Source: Periweissella ghanensis
Lineage (GTDB): Bacteria; Bacillota; Bacilli; Lactobacillales; Lactobacillaceae
Direction: 5' to 3'
Length of the DNA: 48,029 nt
Assembly (NCBI RefSeq): GCF_918814755.1
Contig: NZ_CAKKNT010000015.1
Span: 1 to 48,029 of the forward strand
In this document: piece by piece, positions 8,345 through 22,079 of the stretch
Layout of the letters: every line of letters starts with the position of its first letter
Numbering within the stretch: position 1 is the stretch's first letter
Translations under genes and position numbers: made by a program
Notes under the pieces: generated by a model
Told to the model about the DNA's origin: nothing
The model's input: the letters and a program-made list of their open reading frames with translations, nothing else
The model's database searches: none

Positions 8345-8896
8345 CTAGCTGTCTGCACGACGAGACAACTCTTGATATCTACTATACCAAAGGTTAATAT
8401 ATTCCTTTGAAAAAGGGCCCTTACCGTTATTAATCCAATCTACTAATATCTTTACATTCTCTTTTAAAATCCGATCGACTTCTTTTGAGTAATGCCATTG
8501 ATTACCATGGGCCTCGTATTCATCTGCATCTAATAACCGTTTTTCACCATCTGGATAGACTTTGACATCCAAATCGTAATCAATGTATTTCAATGCTTCT
8601 TTATCTAAAGTATATGGCGATGCCAAATTACAGTAATACGAAACGCCATTATCCCGAATCATTGCGATAATATTGAACCAATAATGTTTATGAAAATAGA
8701 CAATTGCCGGTTCGCGAGTCACCCAACGACGGCCGTCATCTTCCGTTACTAAGGTATGATCATTAACCCCGATAATTGCATTTTCACTAGTTTTTAACAC
8801 CATGGTATCGCGCCAAGTTCGATGTAAACTCCCGTCATGCTTATAGCTTTTAATGGTAATAAAGTCGCCCTCACGCGGTCCGCGTTCCTTGACCAT
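8345..8896 (-). CDS. DUF402 family nucleoside tri/diphosphate phosphatase (Ntdp/YgaC-like)
   Basis: The 183-aa protein resembles the DUF402 family represented by B. subtilis YgaC and the S. aureus enzyme Ntdp, which hydrolyse nucleoside tri- and diphosphates. Family-like stretches are the N-terminal [17 protein letters not shown], the central [10 protein letters not shown] and YYCNLASP, and the acidic [14 protein letters not shown], which supplies probable metal ligands. There is no signal peptide or membrane segment, so it is cytosolic. The ATG at 8896 has only a poor ribosome site, but no better start exists. Two promoter-like elements lie upstream. The cellular substrate is not evident. 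Confidence 0.8.
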   Translation of the reverse strand: MVKERGPREGDFITIKSYKHDGSLHRTWRDTMVLKTSENAIIGVNDHTLVTEDDGRRWVTREPAIVYFHKHYWFNIIAMIRDNGVSYYCNLASPYTLDKEALKYIDYDLDVKVYPDGEKRLLDADEYEAHGNQWHYSKEVDRILKENVKILVDWINNGKGPFSKEYINLWYSRYQELSRRADS

Positions 8897-8937
8897 ACCA
8901 AACCAACTTTCTGACTAAACATCGAATTTCACTATTC

Positions 8938-8999
8938 ATTATACACGGAATATTAGAAGTTGTGTAAAGATTATATATATATCGGCTAATAATGGTCAA
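8938..8999 (-). promoter_or_regulatory. Two tandem promoters before the DUF402 gene
   Basis: On the minus strand TTGACC (8994-8999) and TATAAT (8970-8975) are separated by 18 bp. A second set, TTACAC (8962-8967) and TATAAT (8938-8943), also has an 18-bp spacer. The gap between recX and DUF402 is only 105 bp, so read-through from recX is also possible. Confidence 0.6.
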
Positions 9000-9001
9000 T
9001 T

Positions 9002-9802
9002 TTAAAATTCAGGGCTTGCTAGGGTGGCTATAATTTCATTGATATCATCACCTTGAAACCCTTTATTATACAGCGCTTGTTTTGTCTTAAGCGTCCGTTT
9101 AGCAGGTTCTAAATTTCGATTACGTTGCCAAATTTTTTCAGCCAAATGGGCTAAATTTTGTTTTTCAGCGGTACTATCCGTTGGCAATTCGTTATCAGCC
9201 ACGACTTGCTCAATAATGGCACTGCTGTAGCCTTTTTGCATTAAGGTTTGATAGATTTTCTGTTGCTTAGCAAAGTTAGCTAATTTTTGATAGCGTTTTG
9301 CTAATTGAAAATATAACTTCGTTGCATTTTCAATTTGGAGTTCTACAGGATATTCATTCAAGGCCCGTTCACTAATATCAGTAGCAATTCGTTTTTGATA
9401 TAACAATTGTTTAATCACTTGGGGCCCTTTAACACTCGTATTAGCGACGGTCCGCACTAAACTTTGCGCATAAGCCAAATCATCAATTAAGTGTTCGGCA
9501 CTTAAGCGGGCTAATATCAATTCAATTGTTGCTGTATTGATTTCTGCTTGTTGTAATTTTTGTTGAACTTCATAGCGTGACCGTAACTGTTGACTTAAAT
9601 AAACATACGCGGTTTGCAAGGCTTTGGCTTCTTGATCAGCTTGTTTAATTTCCGTAATCAACGATGGTGTTAATTCACGGCCTTTAAATAAATTAAAGCG
9701 AATTAACACCGTTTCGGCCACCGCAAAAGCAAATTCATCGGCAATATAAATATTAAACCGACCAGCCCGCTTTTGTTGCTCAACTTTACTTACTATTGAC
9801 AT
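9002..9802 (-). CDS. recX: Regulatory protein RecX
   Basis: RecX binds RecA and limits growth of its filament on DNA. The 266-aa product is a typical Firmicute-length RecX: a Firmicute N-terminal extension, then repeated three-helix units containing LRSRYEVQQKL, LIDDLAYAQSLVRT, KGPQVIKQLL and the C-terminal KRTLKTKQALYNKGF. I prefer the ATG at 9802: an ATG at 9814 directly abuts AAAGGA and leaves no spacer. recA is not in the window. The gene starts 22 bases after the HAD-like gene and is probably in the same transcript. Confidence 0.85.
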   Translation of the reverse strand: MSIVSKVEQQKRAGRFNIYIADEFAFAVAETVLIRFNLFKGRELTPSLITEIKQADQEAKALQTAYVYLSQQLRSRYEVQQKLQQAEINTATIELILARLSAEHLIDDLAYAQSLVRTVANTSVKGPQVIKQLLYQKRIATDISERALNEYPVELQIENATKLYFQLAKRYQKLANFAKQQKIYQTLMQKGYSSAIIEQVVADNELPTDSTAEKQNLAHLAEKIWQRNRNLEPAKRTLKTKQALYNKGFQGDDINEIIATLASPEF

Positions 9803-9824
9803 TGATTTATCCATTCCTTTCCGT

Positions 9825-11744
9825 TTAACGACGGGTCACGTCAAAATGGTTTATCAACCGATTATACATATTTAAATAATTAATTGGCAGCTTAAAAATA
9901 CGTTTTAAAAAACCAATCGACCACCGTGATAATAAAAAATCACCTTTAAATTGTTGGGGATGCCGTAAATAATACCAATTACTTTTAGGCGTAACTAAAT
10001 ACTTCACATTCCGATCAATAAAAATAAAATGGCCAAAACGACGCATAAATTCACTATCCGGTTTGAAAGTATGTAATTCAAATAACGTCATCGCACTTTT
10101 AGTTGGTAATTGAATAAGCGGATTCAGTGAAGATGTGGCAAAATCACTGACAAATTGGAGCGCTGCTTGGCGAATTGTTTTGAGTAACTGCCCTTGAATC
10201 GTTAATTCATGTTGCCCGGCAAATTCATAACTCGCTAATACCGGCACAATCGTCTCATTTTGCTTTTCATACCGAATGGTTGTTCCATGTTTAGCGGAAA
10301 ATAGAAATTCTAAAATACCATTAATTGGCCGCGCTAAATTAGGTTGTTGGGGATTAATGCCTTGGTCAAACCAAAAACCATGTGTTATTAAGTTGGCGAT
10401 GGGATTTGTTTTGGCCATCCCAAAATAATAGCCGCTAATTTCAACAGGAATCCCCGCCAATTGACAAAACTTTTGTAACGCTTGTTGCTTATTGCCATGC
10501 CAGCCAATATCAACCACTGCGACTTGGCCATTAAAGCCCATTGCTTGTAAATACTGTTTTAAATACTCAAATTCAATTTGGGCGTTGTGCGTAATTTCGC
10601 GGCTATATTTTTGATATATGTGCTCAAGTTGCGGATGAAATATCGGGGCGGTGGTATATTTGGTTAGATCTTGCTTCGTATCATCAGCATTTTGGACGCC
10701 ACACGCCTTTAAAAATTGGTACATGGTAAATTCACGTGGCAAATTAATTTGGGCTAATACATCCGCAATTGGTTGAATTTCACGTAGTAATGGTACTTGT
10801 AATGCCCGGCGGGAAACGTATAAATAACTCGTGGTCTGTTCGGGATATAATTTTTGATACGCTTCTTGCAAAATAAAGCCATCACGAGCAAAGAAAAAAA
10901 TTTTAGTATCACGAGCGACATTCCGTGCTAACCATTGACTAAATCCGAGAATAACCGGGCCAAAAACACTGTAGCCAAATTCTTGGTACCCATCAAATTC
11001 GTATTTTGCTAACATATTATTACTAAATAATTGAACGGTCTGGAGCAAGACATCATTAGTAATTAACGGTTGGTGGCTATTTAAAGTAATTTTAGGTAAA
11101 CGAAAACAAGCTATTTCGGCCCCTCTACTTGCTAAATAATCGCGTTGCCAATCATCACCGACATGTAAAACTTGGTTAGGTGCCACTGCCAATTCAGTTA
11201 ACATCGTCTTAAAAAGTATCGTATCCTTACTAGGCCGACCATCGGTTTGGGTGACATATAACTTTTCATAACCCGTATATCCGGCTTGGGCTAGCATGCT
11301 AACGACCGTCTGAGCATCAAGCATTGTGTCAGCAATGACCACAATCCGTTTACCAAGCTGTTTTAAGGCATTATATAAATCTTGTAAGGGTGCGTTGGCC
11401 TGTTGCAACTCAAAACGTAACTGAATTTCTAACTGCATCACCTCACTTGGAACCGTTAAAAAGTCATAAATCTTAGTCAAGGTCAGTTGCTGTGCATATT
11501 TACTACGAGCATGCTTTTCTGCAGTTTGCCGTAAGCTTTTAAAATTAGTAAGGCATGTCCCGTGTTGTTGTTCCCAAATTGTTGCCACTAAAGTAAAAAT
11601 ATCCGCATTAGCCGGTGTATTTTGCTTAAGTAAAGTGTTAAAGACATCAAAACTAACGACATCAACATCGGTTAACTGATCCCAGAGCTGATTGTAGTCA
11701 ACCGTTGGATACGTTGCTAATTTTTGCTTTATTTGTGTAAACAT
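9825..11744 (-). CDS. Large HAD-superfamily protein (COG5610-like), two-domain
   Basis: The 639-aa protein begins with a haloacid-dehalogenase domain (about 25-235). Motif I is SFDVFNTLL with the nucleophile Asp, motif II lies at IADT, and the acidic end motif is HVGDDWQRDYLASR. A long C-terminal region follows with FFFARDGFILQEAY, YLYVSRRALQVP and VVDIGWHGNKQQ, features of COG5610-type proteins often found in polysaccharide loci. It is probably soluble. No capsule or wall-polymer locus surrounds it. The ATG at 11744 follows GGGGGGCAAG; a longer frame to 11807 would run through a terminator palindrome and is rejected. The reaction is unknown. Confidence 0.7.
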   Translation of the reverse strand: MFTQIKQKLATYPTVDYNQLWDQLTDVDVVSFDVFNTLLKQNTPANADIFTLVATIWEQQHGTCLTNFKSLRQTAEKHARSKYAQQLTLTKIYDFLTVPSEVMQLEIQLRFELQQANAPLQDLYNALKQLGKRIVVIADTMLDAQTVVSMLAQAGYTGYEKLYVTQTDGRPSKDTILFKTMLTELAVAPNQVLHVGDDWQRDYLASRGAEIACFRLPKITLNSHQPLITNDVLLQTVQLFSNNMLAKYEFDGYQEFGYSVFGPVILGFSQWLARNVARDTKIFFFARDGFILQEAYQKLYPEQTTSYLYVSRRALQVPLLREIQPIADVLAQINLPREFTMYQFLKACGVQNADDTKQDLTKYTTAPIFHPQLEHIYQKYSREITHNAQIEFEYLKQYLQAMGFNGQVAVVDIGWHGNKQQALQKFCQLAGIPVEISGYYFGMAKTNPIANLITHGFWFDQGINPQQPNLARPINGILEFLFSAKHGTTIRYEKQNETIVPVLASYEFAGQHELTIQGQLLKTIRQAALQFVSDFATSSLNPLIQLPTKSAMTLFELHTFKPDSEFMRRFGHFIFIDRNVKYLVTPKSNWYYLRHPQQFKGDFLLSRWSIGFLKRIFKLPINYLNMYNRLINHFDVTRR

Positions 11745-11780
11745 TGATCTTGCCCCCCGGTAAAATAATCTTAATACACA

Positions 11781-11816
11781 AAAATCCTTATGATGCTTAA
11801 GCATCATAAGGATTTT
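11781..11816. terminator. Terminator downstream of tRNA-Glu
   Basis: A perfect 16-bp palindrome (AAAATCCTTATGATGC / GCATCATAAGGATTTT) with a TTAA loop has A and T runs on both flanks, so it can work in both directions. It lies between tRNA-Glu and the HAD-like gene. Confidence 0.85.
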
Positions 11817-11883
11817 TATTACGCTAGATTTTGTAATTACTATACAATACTCACATAATTAAGTCTAGCCTTTAGTAATGCAA

Positions 11884-11955
11884 TAGCCTGTCTGAGGATC
11901 GAACTCAGGATTCCGCGCTGAGAACGCGACGTCTTGACCACTTGACCAACAGGCC
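11884..11955 (-). tRNA. tRNA-Glu (anticodon CUC)
   Basis: The 72-nt minus-strand sequence folds as a cloverleaf: acceptor GGCCTGT/ACAGGCT (G1-U72 wobble), anticodon stem TCGCG/CGCGG with loop TTCTCAG (anticodon CTC, reading GAG), and T arm CTGAG-TTCGATC-CTCAG. CCA is not encoded. Many Firmicutes use only the UUC isoacceptor for both Glu codons, so this would be an additional tRNA-Glu. Confidence 0.92.
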
Positions 11956-12037
11956 ATTTCACTACTAAATTATAGCTCTTTTAAATTACGAGTCAACCCA
12001 ACATTTAATTATTAATTATTGTTACATAATCTAATGA

Positions 12038-13384
12038 TTAAAGACGAGCACGTAATTCTTTAGTCTTTTCTTCGTAACCAGGCTTACCTAATAAGGCAAA
12101 CATGTTCGTCTTGTAAGCTTCAACCCCGGGTTGGTCAAATGGGTTAATCCCATTTAAGTAACCAGAAATACCCACGGCAATTTCAAAGAAGTAGAATAAG
12201 TAACCAAGTGAGAATTCGTCTTGGTTTTCAATTTCAACAATCATGTTAGGGACACCACCATCAACGTGGGCTAAAACAACCCCTTGCATTGCAGTGTCGT
12301 TAACATATGACATGTTTTTGCCTTGTAAGTAACCCAAACCATCAAGATCTTCATCGGCCAATGGCACAACATAATCACTAACTGGGTTAGCAACCTTAAT
12401 TACCGTTTCCATCAAGTCACGGCGCCCATCTTGGATGTATTGACCTAATGAGTGTAAATCAGTTGAGTAGTTAGCTGATGATGGGTAGATTCCTTTGTGG
12501 TCCTTACCTTCTGATTCACCTTGCAATTGCTTCCACCATTCGGCAAGATATTGCAAAGTAGGTTCCCAGTTAGCAAGAATTTCCGTGGTGTAACCTTTAC
12601 GGTATAAGATATTCCGCATAGCGGCATATTGGTAAGCACCATTAGTTGCCAAGTCAGGATCAGCATAATCAACTTGGGCTTGGCGCGCTCCAGCCATCAA
12701 TTGTTCAATATCAGCCCCTGAAGCGGCAATTGGTAATAATCCACAAGCAGTTAATACTGTGAAACGACCACCAACAGCATCAGGCACAACAAAAGTTTCG
12801 TAACCTTCAGCATCTGCTTCACTCTTCAAAGCACCACGTTTAGCATCGGTTGTAGCATAAATCCGGCTCTTAGCACCTTCTTGACCGTATTTCTTTTCAA
12901 GTAAGTTCTTGAAAATTCGGAAGGCAATCGCTGGTTCCGTGGTGGTACCTGATTTTGAAATGACGTTAACTGAGAAGTCACGGTCACCAATTACTTTGAT
13001 TAAATCATTAATGTAAGCTGGGCTAATTGAGTTACCAGCAAACAATACTTGTGGGAATTCACGTTGGTCATCTGGTAAATGATTATTGAAGAATTCATGT
13101 AAGAAGTCAATTGCGGCGCGTGATCCAAGGTATGAACCACCAATTCCGATAACAACTAAAACTTTTGAATCGCTTTGAATTTTCTTAGCAGCGGCTTGAA
13201 TCCGTGCAAATTCGGCCTTGTCATAATCAGTTGGTAATGTAATCCAACCAGTAAAATCAGAACCCACACCTGTTCCTTCACGCAAATCACGATCAACCGC
13301 GCTAACCATTGTTTGCATTTGTGCAAGTTCGTGATCGTTAACAAAATTCTTAACGTTAGAATAATCAAATTTAATTCGTGCCAT
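12038..13384 (-). CDS. pgi: Glucose-6-phosphate isomerase
   Basis: This cytosolic enzyme interconverts glucose-6-phosphate and fructose-6-phosphate. The 448-aa product has the family landmarks: [15 protein letters not shown] (about 77-91), the sugar-phosphate loop [10 protein letters not shown] (about 144-153), the signature [14 protein letters not shown] and the C-terminal [12 protein letters not shown]. The length is normal for the short Gram-positive type. A strong AGGAGGCTCC ribosome site precedes the ATG. The gene is probably monocistronic, with a cre-like site in its promoter region. Confidence 0.97.
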   Translation of the reverse strand: MARIKFDYSNVKNFVNDHELAQMQTMVSAVDRDLREGTGVGSDFTGWITLPTDYDKAEFARIQAAAKKIQSDSKVLVVIGIGGSYLGSRAAIDFLHEFFNNHLPDDQREFPQVLFAGNSISPAYINDLIKVIGDRDFSVNVISKSGTTTEPAIAFRIFKNLLEKKYGQEGAKSRIYATTDAKRGALKSEADAEGYETFVVPDAVGGRFTVLTACGLLPIAASGADIEQLMAGARQAQVDYADPDLATNGAYQYAAMRNILYRKGYTTEILANWEPTLQYLAEWWKQLQGESEGKDHKGIYPSSANYSTDLHSLGQYIQDGRRDLMETVIKVANPVSDYVVPLADEDLDGLGYLQGKNMSYVNDTAMQGVVLAHVDGGVPNMIVEIENQDEFSLGYLFYFFEIAVGISGYLNGINPFDQPGVEAYKTNMFALLGKPGYEEKTKELRARL

Positions 13385-13418
13385 TATGTGGAGCCTCCTA
13401 GATAATTAAGATACTTAT

Positions 13419-13441
13419 ATTATATTGTAAAAGCGCTTTCA
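13419..13441 (-). promoter_or_regulatory. cre-like (CcpA) site beside the pgi -10
   Basis: TAAAAGCGCTTTCA (13428-13441, plus-strand reading) differs from the palindromic cre TGAAAGCGCTTTCA at one position. It lies four bases upstream of a minus-strand TATAAT (13419-13424), so a bound CcpA would overlap the promoter. Carbon control of pgi is inference; the -35 is not clear. Confidence 0.65.
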
Positions 13442-13640
13442 AAACTAGTGGTATAGTCCAATTTTTTTGAAAAATTTGGGCTTTTTTCAATATTTGCTTA
13501 ATTTTAGCACATTTATTCATTAGTTAGTTTAATGATTAAAATTTCAAATTTTTAATATCTTGCAAAAAAAAAGCTACAAATGTACATATATCAACCTTTC
13601 TCCCTTTTCACCATTTTTTATTATTAAAAAATCAAATAAT

Positions 13641-13683
13641 AAAAACGCCGTTCCAAATTTAAATGATTGGCATCGGCGTTTTT
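13641..13683. terminator. Terminator after camS
   Basis: A 10-bp stem (AAAAACGCCG / CGGCGTTTTT) encloses an inner CCAA/TTGG pairing. T runs flank it on both strands, with TTTTTATTATT on the minus strand. It ends the long pcrA-ligA-camS unit. Confidence 0.8.
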
Positions 13684-13737
13684 ATTGTTGTTAATTTTAT
13701 TTTAAATATTTAGCTAACCTAATTGTAAAACGTAAAC

Positions 13738-14889
13738 TTAGTAGCTCGTAAAGACATGGCTTTCAAAATTACGGTCATTACTATCCCGACTTAGGAATGC
13801 TTGAATTCCATTTGCAGAATTAATCGTAATATCAACTGGCACACCACTTGGTAAAAACTTAGGTGCAACTTGGGCTACGAAATTAGTAAAACTAATAATT
13901 TCCGTTTGACTGTAGAACTGCGTCGTAATGGTTACGTGTTCCCCTTGAATTTTTTGATCCAAATATTGGGCTTGAGCGGTAATATCAGAAATTGTTGGGA
14001 AAAAGTTTTCAATTTGTGACTGGAAGTTTTGGAAACTCTTACTATCATTATTCGCAAAATCTTTCATACTTGCTCCAATTAATGGAAAGACTTTATTAAC
14101 AATATCAAGGTTATTCCAAGTACCAATCGCGGCATTCTTTGTTTGCGTACTTTGATAGAACGTTCCACCCGCTAAACTATCAGTTGGTGCTTGAACATAC
14201 ATCGCGACAACAATTGGTAAATCACTTGGAATACCACTCGTTTTACGGAGGCGTTCTACGACTTGAGCAGCGACTTTATTACCGTATTCTTGCATCGCAG
14301 CCTTACTAATATTTTGCTTAAAAGTAGCTCCATATTGTTCCTTTTGGTAGTAATCAACCGCATTCATCGCAATCCCAATGGTAATCCCTTTTAACGCTAA
14401 GCTATCCCCATTTTTTTGCATGAAATCTTGTTCTTCAATCGATTGCACATAAATCGGATTACGGCTATTATCTTTTTTACCATTGTCTTTGGGGTTTAAA
14501 CCATTCGGATTATTTTTTGATTTGCGCCCTAACCACCCCCGTAGCGTACTGCTACTTAAGTATTGACCTTCTTGGAAAATATAATTTGCTGGATCATAAA
14601 ATTGTTTTGAGATGTTTAATAAGCCACCTTCAAAACTCGTTAAGTTAAAATTATTATTCATCGTTGTGGCCGTTAAACCCCGGGCACTACTCGTTAAATA
14701 ATGACCATTTTTAATAACCCCAGCATATTCACTTTTAGAAATTTGACCGGTTGTTTGGACACCGGCTTGATTTGAATCAGTGCTAGTTGTGCCACCACCC
14801 GTTGAGCTACCGATGTTACCACAGGCAGCTAGTAACGCAGCCATTGCGACCCCACCAATGAGCATCGTAATTTTTTTAAATCTTGCCAT
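13738..14889 (-). CDS. camS: CamS family lipoprotein
   Basis: The 383-aa protein has a lipoprotein signal peptide (basic start, hydrophobic core, lipobox LAAC with C23 as the lipidated residue), followed by a Gly/Ser/Thr linker and the CamS domain. In enterococci and staphylococci the CamS signal peptide is processed to a pheromone-like peptide; the domain's own role is unclear. Here the released end would read about AMAALLAA. It starts 9 bases after ligA, the conserved pcrA-ligA-camS order, and is the last gene of the unit. Confidence 0.9.
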   Translation of the reverse strand: MARFKKITMLIGGVAMAALLAACGNIGSSTGGGTTSTDSNQAGVQTTGQISKSEYAGVIKNGHYLTSSARGLTATTMNNNFNLTSFEGGLLNISKQFYDPANYIFQEGQYLSSSTLRGWLGRKSKNNPNGLNPKDNGKKDNSRNPIYVQSIEEQDFMQKNGDSLALKGITIGIAMNAVDYYQKEQYGATFKQNISKAAMQEYGNKVAAQVVERLRKTSGIPSDLPIVVAMYVQAPTDSLAGGTFYQSTQTKNAAIGTWNNLDIVNKVFPLIGASMKDFANNDSKSFQNFQSQIENFFPTISDITAQAQYLDQKIQGEHVTITTQFYSQTEIISFTNFVAQVAPKFLPSGVPVDITINSANGIQAFLSRDSNDRNFESHVFTSY

Positions 14890-14898
14890 TAAACTAAT

Positions 14899-19196
<4,298 letters not shown>

Positions 19197-19253
19197 GAAT
19201 TGTTCCTCCACACCTCGACTTGTCTGGCCAAAATAAAATTGGCATATCACTTA

Positions 19254-22070
19254 TTATTGTACCAAATATTCCCACAAATGCATGGGCACATCCGTATTTA
19301 ATACTAATTCAAAGCGGACAACGGGCTGCATTTTTTGCGTTCGTTGATTTAATAATTCGGTCGTTTGCGTTGTTTGTTGGTCAACTGTAACCGGCCCTAA
19401 ATAATAAAATGCCGCCCCTTCGTCATCCGATTTTTTAACAAATAATGGTACGAAAATATCGCGATTTTGGGCATCAAATAATGCCGCTTCAACTGGTGAA
19501 CTTAATGTTCGATTCGCCTTACTATAAAATGGCAAACGATTAGGAGCGATAAAATTATTATCATAGTTCAAATCGGTCGCGGCTTGGCCATTTTTCTCAA
19601 CGGTAATAAAAATCGGTAAGGTTTGTGTTGGCACATCATACTTGTAACCACCAATATCGATACTTGGTAAATCACTCGCCCAATTCAATAACCGAACGAC
19701 ATCTTTACGGCGATATTTTTGATATAACGTAAATTGATTTTGCTTATCATTACTTGTGCTAATCATTAATAATCCCACTTCAATCGCATCTAATAACATT
19801 GTTTGTTCTAAATCAGTAAATAATCGTGGTAATTGCCATGTATCACCTATTAAATCAACAATTGGCTGGTCACCATATTTACGGCGATCAGTTGCGGTGA
19901 AATAATCTTTGATCCCTAACACATTAACGATTGAACTTAACGTCGCCTGGTCATGATACTCATCTTCTAGAATCGTTAACACTTCCATCGTTGTTAATGG
20001 GCCTTGTTTTAATAACGCTTGTAAAATTAATAGTTCATGGCGACGTTGTCCAAAGGCCAATTCTTGACTAATAAACTGGAGCCACGCTGTAAAATCAGCT
20101 GCTAACGCTGGCATAATTTCGCCCGTCATTTTACTAACAAAGGCCGGATACATTTTAAATTTATTGAGAATTAAGCGGACATCCATTTGATTACTTTGAT
20201 AAACTTCCACTAATGTCGGTTGGCGGCCAAACCGATTACATAATGCTTGAAATTGCTGCTTTAATACGGCAATCCGATCAAATTTAACGGCCGTCACCGC
20301 TTTTAAAATCTGTTGAGCGGCAATTGCTTCAAAATTAATCGTTGATAGGCCACTAATTTGTGGTTGCAAAACTTGTAAGCGTAAATGGTCTTTATCTGTA
20401 ATAGTTCCTGATTCAAATGCTTGTGGAATTAAATAGTTATTTTGGTAATTACCAATAAAATCAATCACAGTTAAATATTCTTTACCAGCAAATTTTCGTA
20501 ACCCGCGGCCTAATTGTTGTAAAAAAATTATCTTAGATTGCGTGCTACGTAACATCACAATTTGATTAACCGCGGGGATATCAATTCCTTCATTAAAAAT
20601 ATCAACCGCAATTAAGTAAGTTAACGTGCCTGCTTCTAATGCTGCCACGGCTTGTTCCCGCTCAGCATTACTTGATTGAGCGCTCAAAAATTGACTCGCT
20701 AAGCCCCGCTCAGTTAATTTAACCGCTAAAATTTCACCTTCTTCAATCCGGCTGACAAAAATTAATCCACGTAATTGTTCGCCGGCATACCCATAATAAT
20801 TAGTTTTAGCGATTAGATGCTCCACCCGTTCATCAGCTACTAAATATTTTAATGCCGTTAAATCAGTAATTAATTCATTATCCACTTGGTAATCGGCGAC
20901 CCCAATATAATTAAACGGCACTAACATATCGGCGGCTAAGGCATCCGCTAATGAAATTTCGTATGCCAGATTGTAATCAAATAATTCATAGACATTAAAC
21001 CCATCGGTCCGCTCGGGGGTAGCTGTAATTCCTAGCATAAAAGTCGGTTTAAAATACGTAAATAACTGTTGGTATGATGGTGCTTTAGCCCGATGCGTTT
21101 CATCAATTACGATATAATCAAACGCCGTTGGATCAAAGTCTGCATAATGCTTCGTTAAGGTTTGAATTGACGCAAAGACAAAGCGCGTGGAACTCGTATG
21201 TTGACTACCACTATAAATTCCAAATGTATCGGTTGGCGCGGTAAAAATACGTTTAAAAGTGGCCATTGCTTGGTGTAATAATTGTTCCCGGTGGGCAATG
21301 AACAGTACCCTTTTAGGCTGGGCTTGTTGAATATCAAACGCCGCTAGATACGTTTTTCCCGTTCCAGTTGCTGAAACTACCAAGGCACGGTTAGCGTCTT
21401 GGTGGCGTAAGACTTGCAGTGCTGTTAAAGCGGCCCCTTGCATTTGATTTGGGGTAATTTGGGTAACTGTGCTCACGGGCGTCTTAGTAGGTAATGGTGC
21501 TTGATATTGCGCGGTATATTCGGCTAACCACGCCGGTGTTAACGGCACGGCTTGGCTACTTAATTGCGCTAAGGCGTGTTGAAATTGTTGGGTAAAGGCT
21601 CCTTCCGTTAATGAACTTAACTTAACGGTCCATTCTAAGTTAGTTTTTAAGGCGGTGGCGGTTAAATTCCCACTACCAACCAAAATCGTATGGTGGTTAG
21701 CATGTTGAATATAATATGCTTTAGTATGAAAGGCCCCATCCGTCACAATTTCAACCGTGACATTTGGTAATTTCAGTAACTCGGCAAACATTTTGGGCTG
21801 ATTAAAGCCTAAGTAAGTTGATGTAATTATCTTGCCTTTAACACCTCGCAATGCCAAATCTGCTAACTTCGTCTTGAGCATTAAAAGCCCACCTTCAGTG
21901 ATAAAGGCGACTGCAAAAATAAATGTCTCAGCTGTCGCTAATTCATTATTTAAGCAATCGCCTAAATTAAAGTCAGTATTGGTAATTAAAGTTGGTGCTA
22001 AAGGACTTTGATAGTTGGCTTGGGCTTGTAACATCCCATGCGCCAAACTTGTAGCTAAGTCCTCGTGCAT
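19254..22070 (-). CDS. PLD nuclease-SF2 helicase-DUF3427 protein (SauUSI-like, putative type IV restriction enzyme)
   Basis: The 938-aa protein has an N-terminal phospholipase D nuclease domain with one HKD-type site (H115-x-K117, then G132-S-G-N135). An SF2 ATPase follows with Walker A ATGTGKT (about 234-240), DETH box (323-326) and QQLGRGLRK motif VI; the C-terminal DUF3427 region contains FVKKSDDEGAAFYYLG. This domain order and size match SauUSI of Staphylococcus aureus, an ATP-dependent endonuclease that cuts 5-methylcytosine DNA. A single HKD implies dimerisation. No methyltransferase is adjacent, as expected for a type IV enzyme. A DNA-repair role is the alternative. GGAGAG four bases before ATG fixes the start. 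Confidence 0.8.
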   Translation of the reverse strand: MHEDLATSLAHGMLQAQANYQSPLAPTLITNTDFNLGDCLNNELATAETFIFAVAFITEGGLLMLKTKLADLALRGVKGKIITSTYLGFNQPKMFAELLKLPNVTVEIVTDGAFHTKAYYIQHANHHTILVGSGNLTATALKTNLEWTVKLSSLTEGAFTQQFQHALAQLSSQAVPLTPAWLAEYTAQYQAPLPTKTPVSTVTQITPNQMQGAALTALQVLRHQDANRALVVSATGTGKTYLAAFDIQQAQPKRVLFIAHREQLLHQAMATFKRIFTAPTDTFGIYSGSQHTSSTRFVFASIQTLTKHYADFDPTAFDYIVIDETHRAKAPSYQQLFTYFKPTFMLGITATPERTDGFNVYELFDYNLAYEISLADALAADMLVPFNYIGVADYQVDNELITDLTALKYLVADERVEHLIAKTNYYGYAGEQLRGLIFVSRIEEGEILAVKLTERGLASQFLSAQSSNAEREQAVAALEAGTLTYLIAVDIFNEGIDIPAVNQIVMLRSTQSKIIFLQQLGRGLRKFAGKEYLTVIDFIGNYQNNYLIPQAFESGTITDKDHLRLQVLQPQISGLSTINFEAIAAQQILKAVTAVKFDRIAVLKQQFQALCNRFGRQPTLVEVYQSNQMDVRLILNKFKMYPAFVSKMTGEIMPALAADFTAWLQFISQELAFGQRRHELLILQALLKQGPLTTMEVLTILEDEYHDQATLSSIVNVLGIKDYFTATDRRKYGDQPIVDLIGDTWQLPRLFTDLEQTMLLDAIEVGLLMISTSNDKQNQFTLYQKYRRKDVVRLLNWASDLPSIDIGGYKYDVPTQTLPIFITVEKNGQAATDLNYDNNFIAPNRLPFYSKANRTLSSPVEAALFDAQNRDIFVPLFVKKSDDEGAAFYYLGPVTVDQQTTQTTELLNQRTQKMQPVVRFELVLNTDVPMHLWEYLVQ

Positions 22071-22079
22071 AATTCTCTC

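Larger units (their letters stand above)
13385..13737. other. 353-bp gap between camS and pgi
   Basis: The gap holds the pgi promoter region with its cre-like palindrome (13428-13441) and the camS terminator (13641-13683). The stretch between them (about 13442-13640) is very A/T-rich, and I see no ORF or RNA fold in it. Confidence 0.6.

Noticed and set aside
11745-11807. Extension of the HAD-like gene to an ATG at 11807
   Set aside because: It would run through a 16-bp perfect terminator palindrome, has no ribosome site, and the ATG at 11744 has one.
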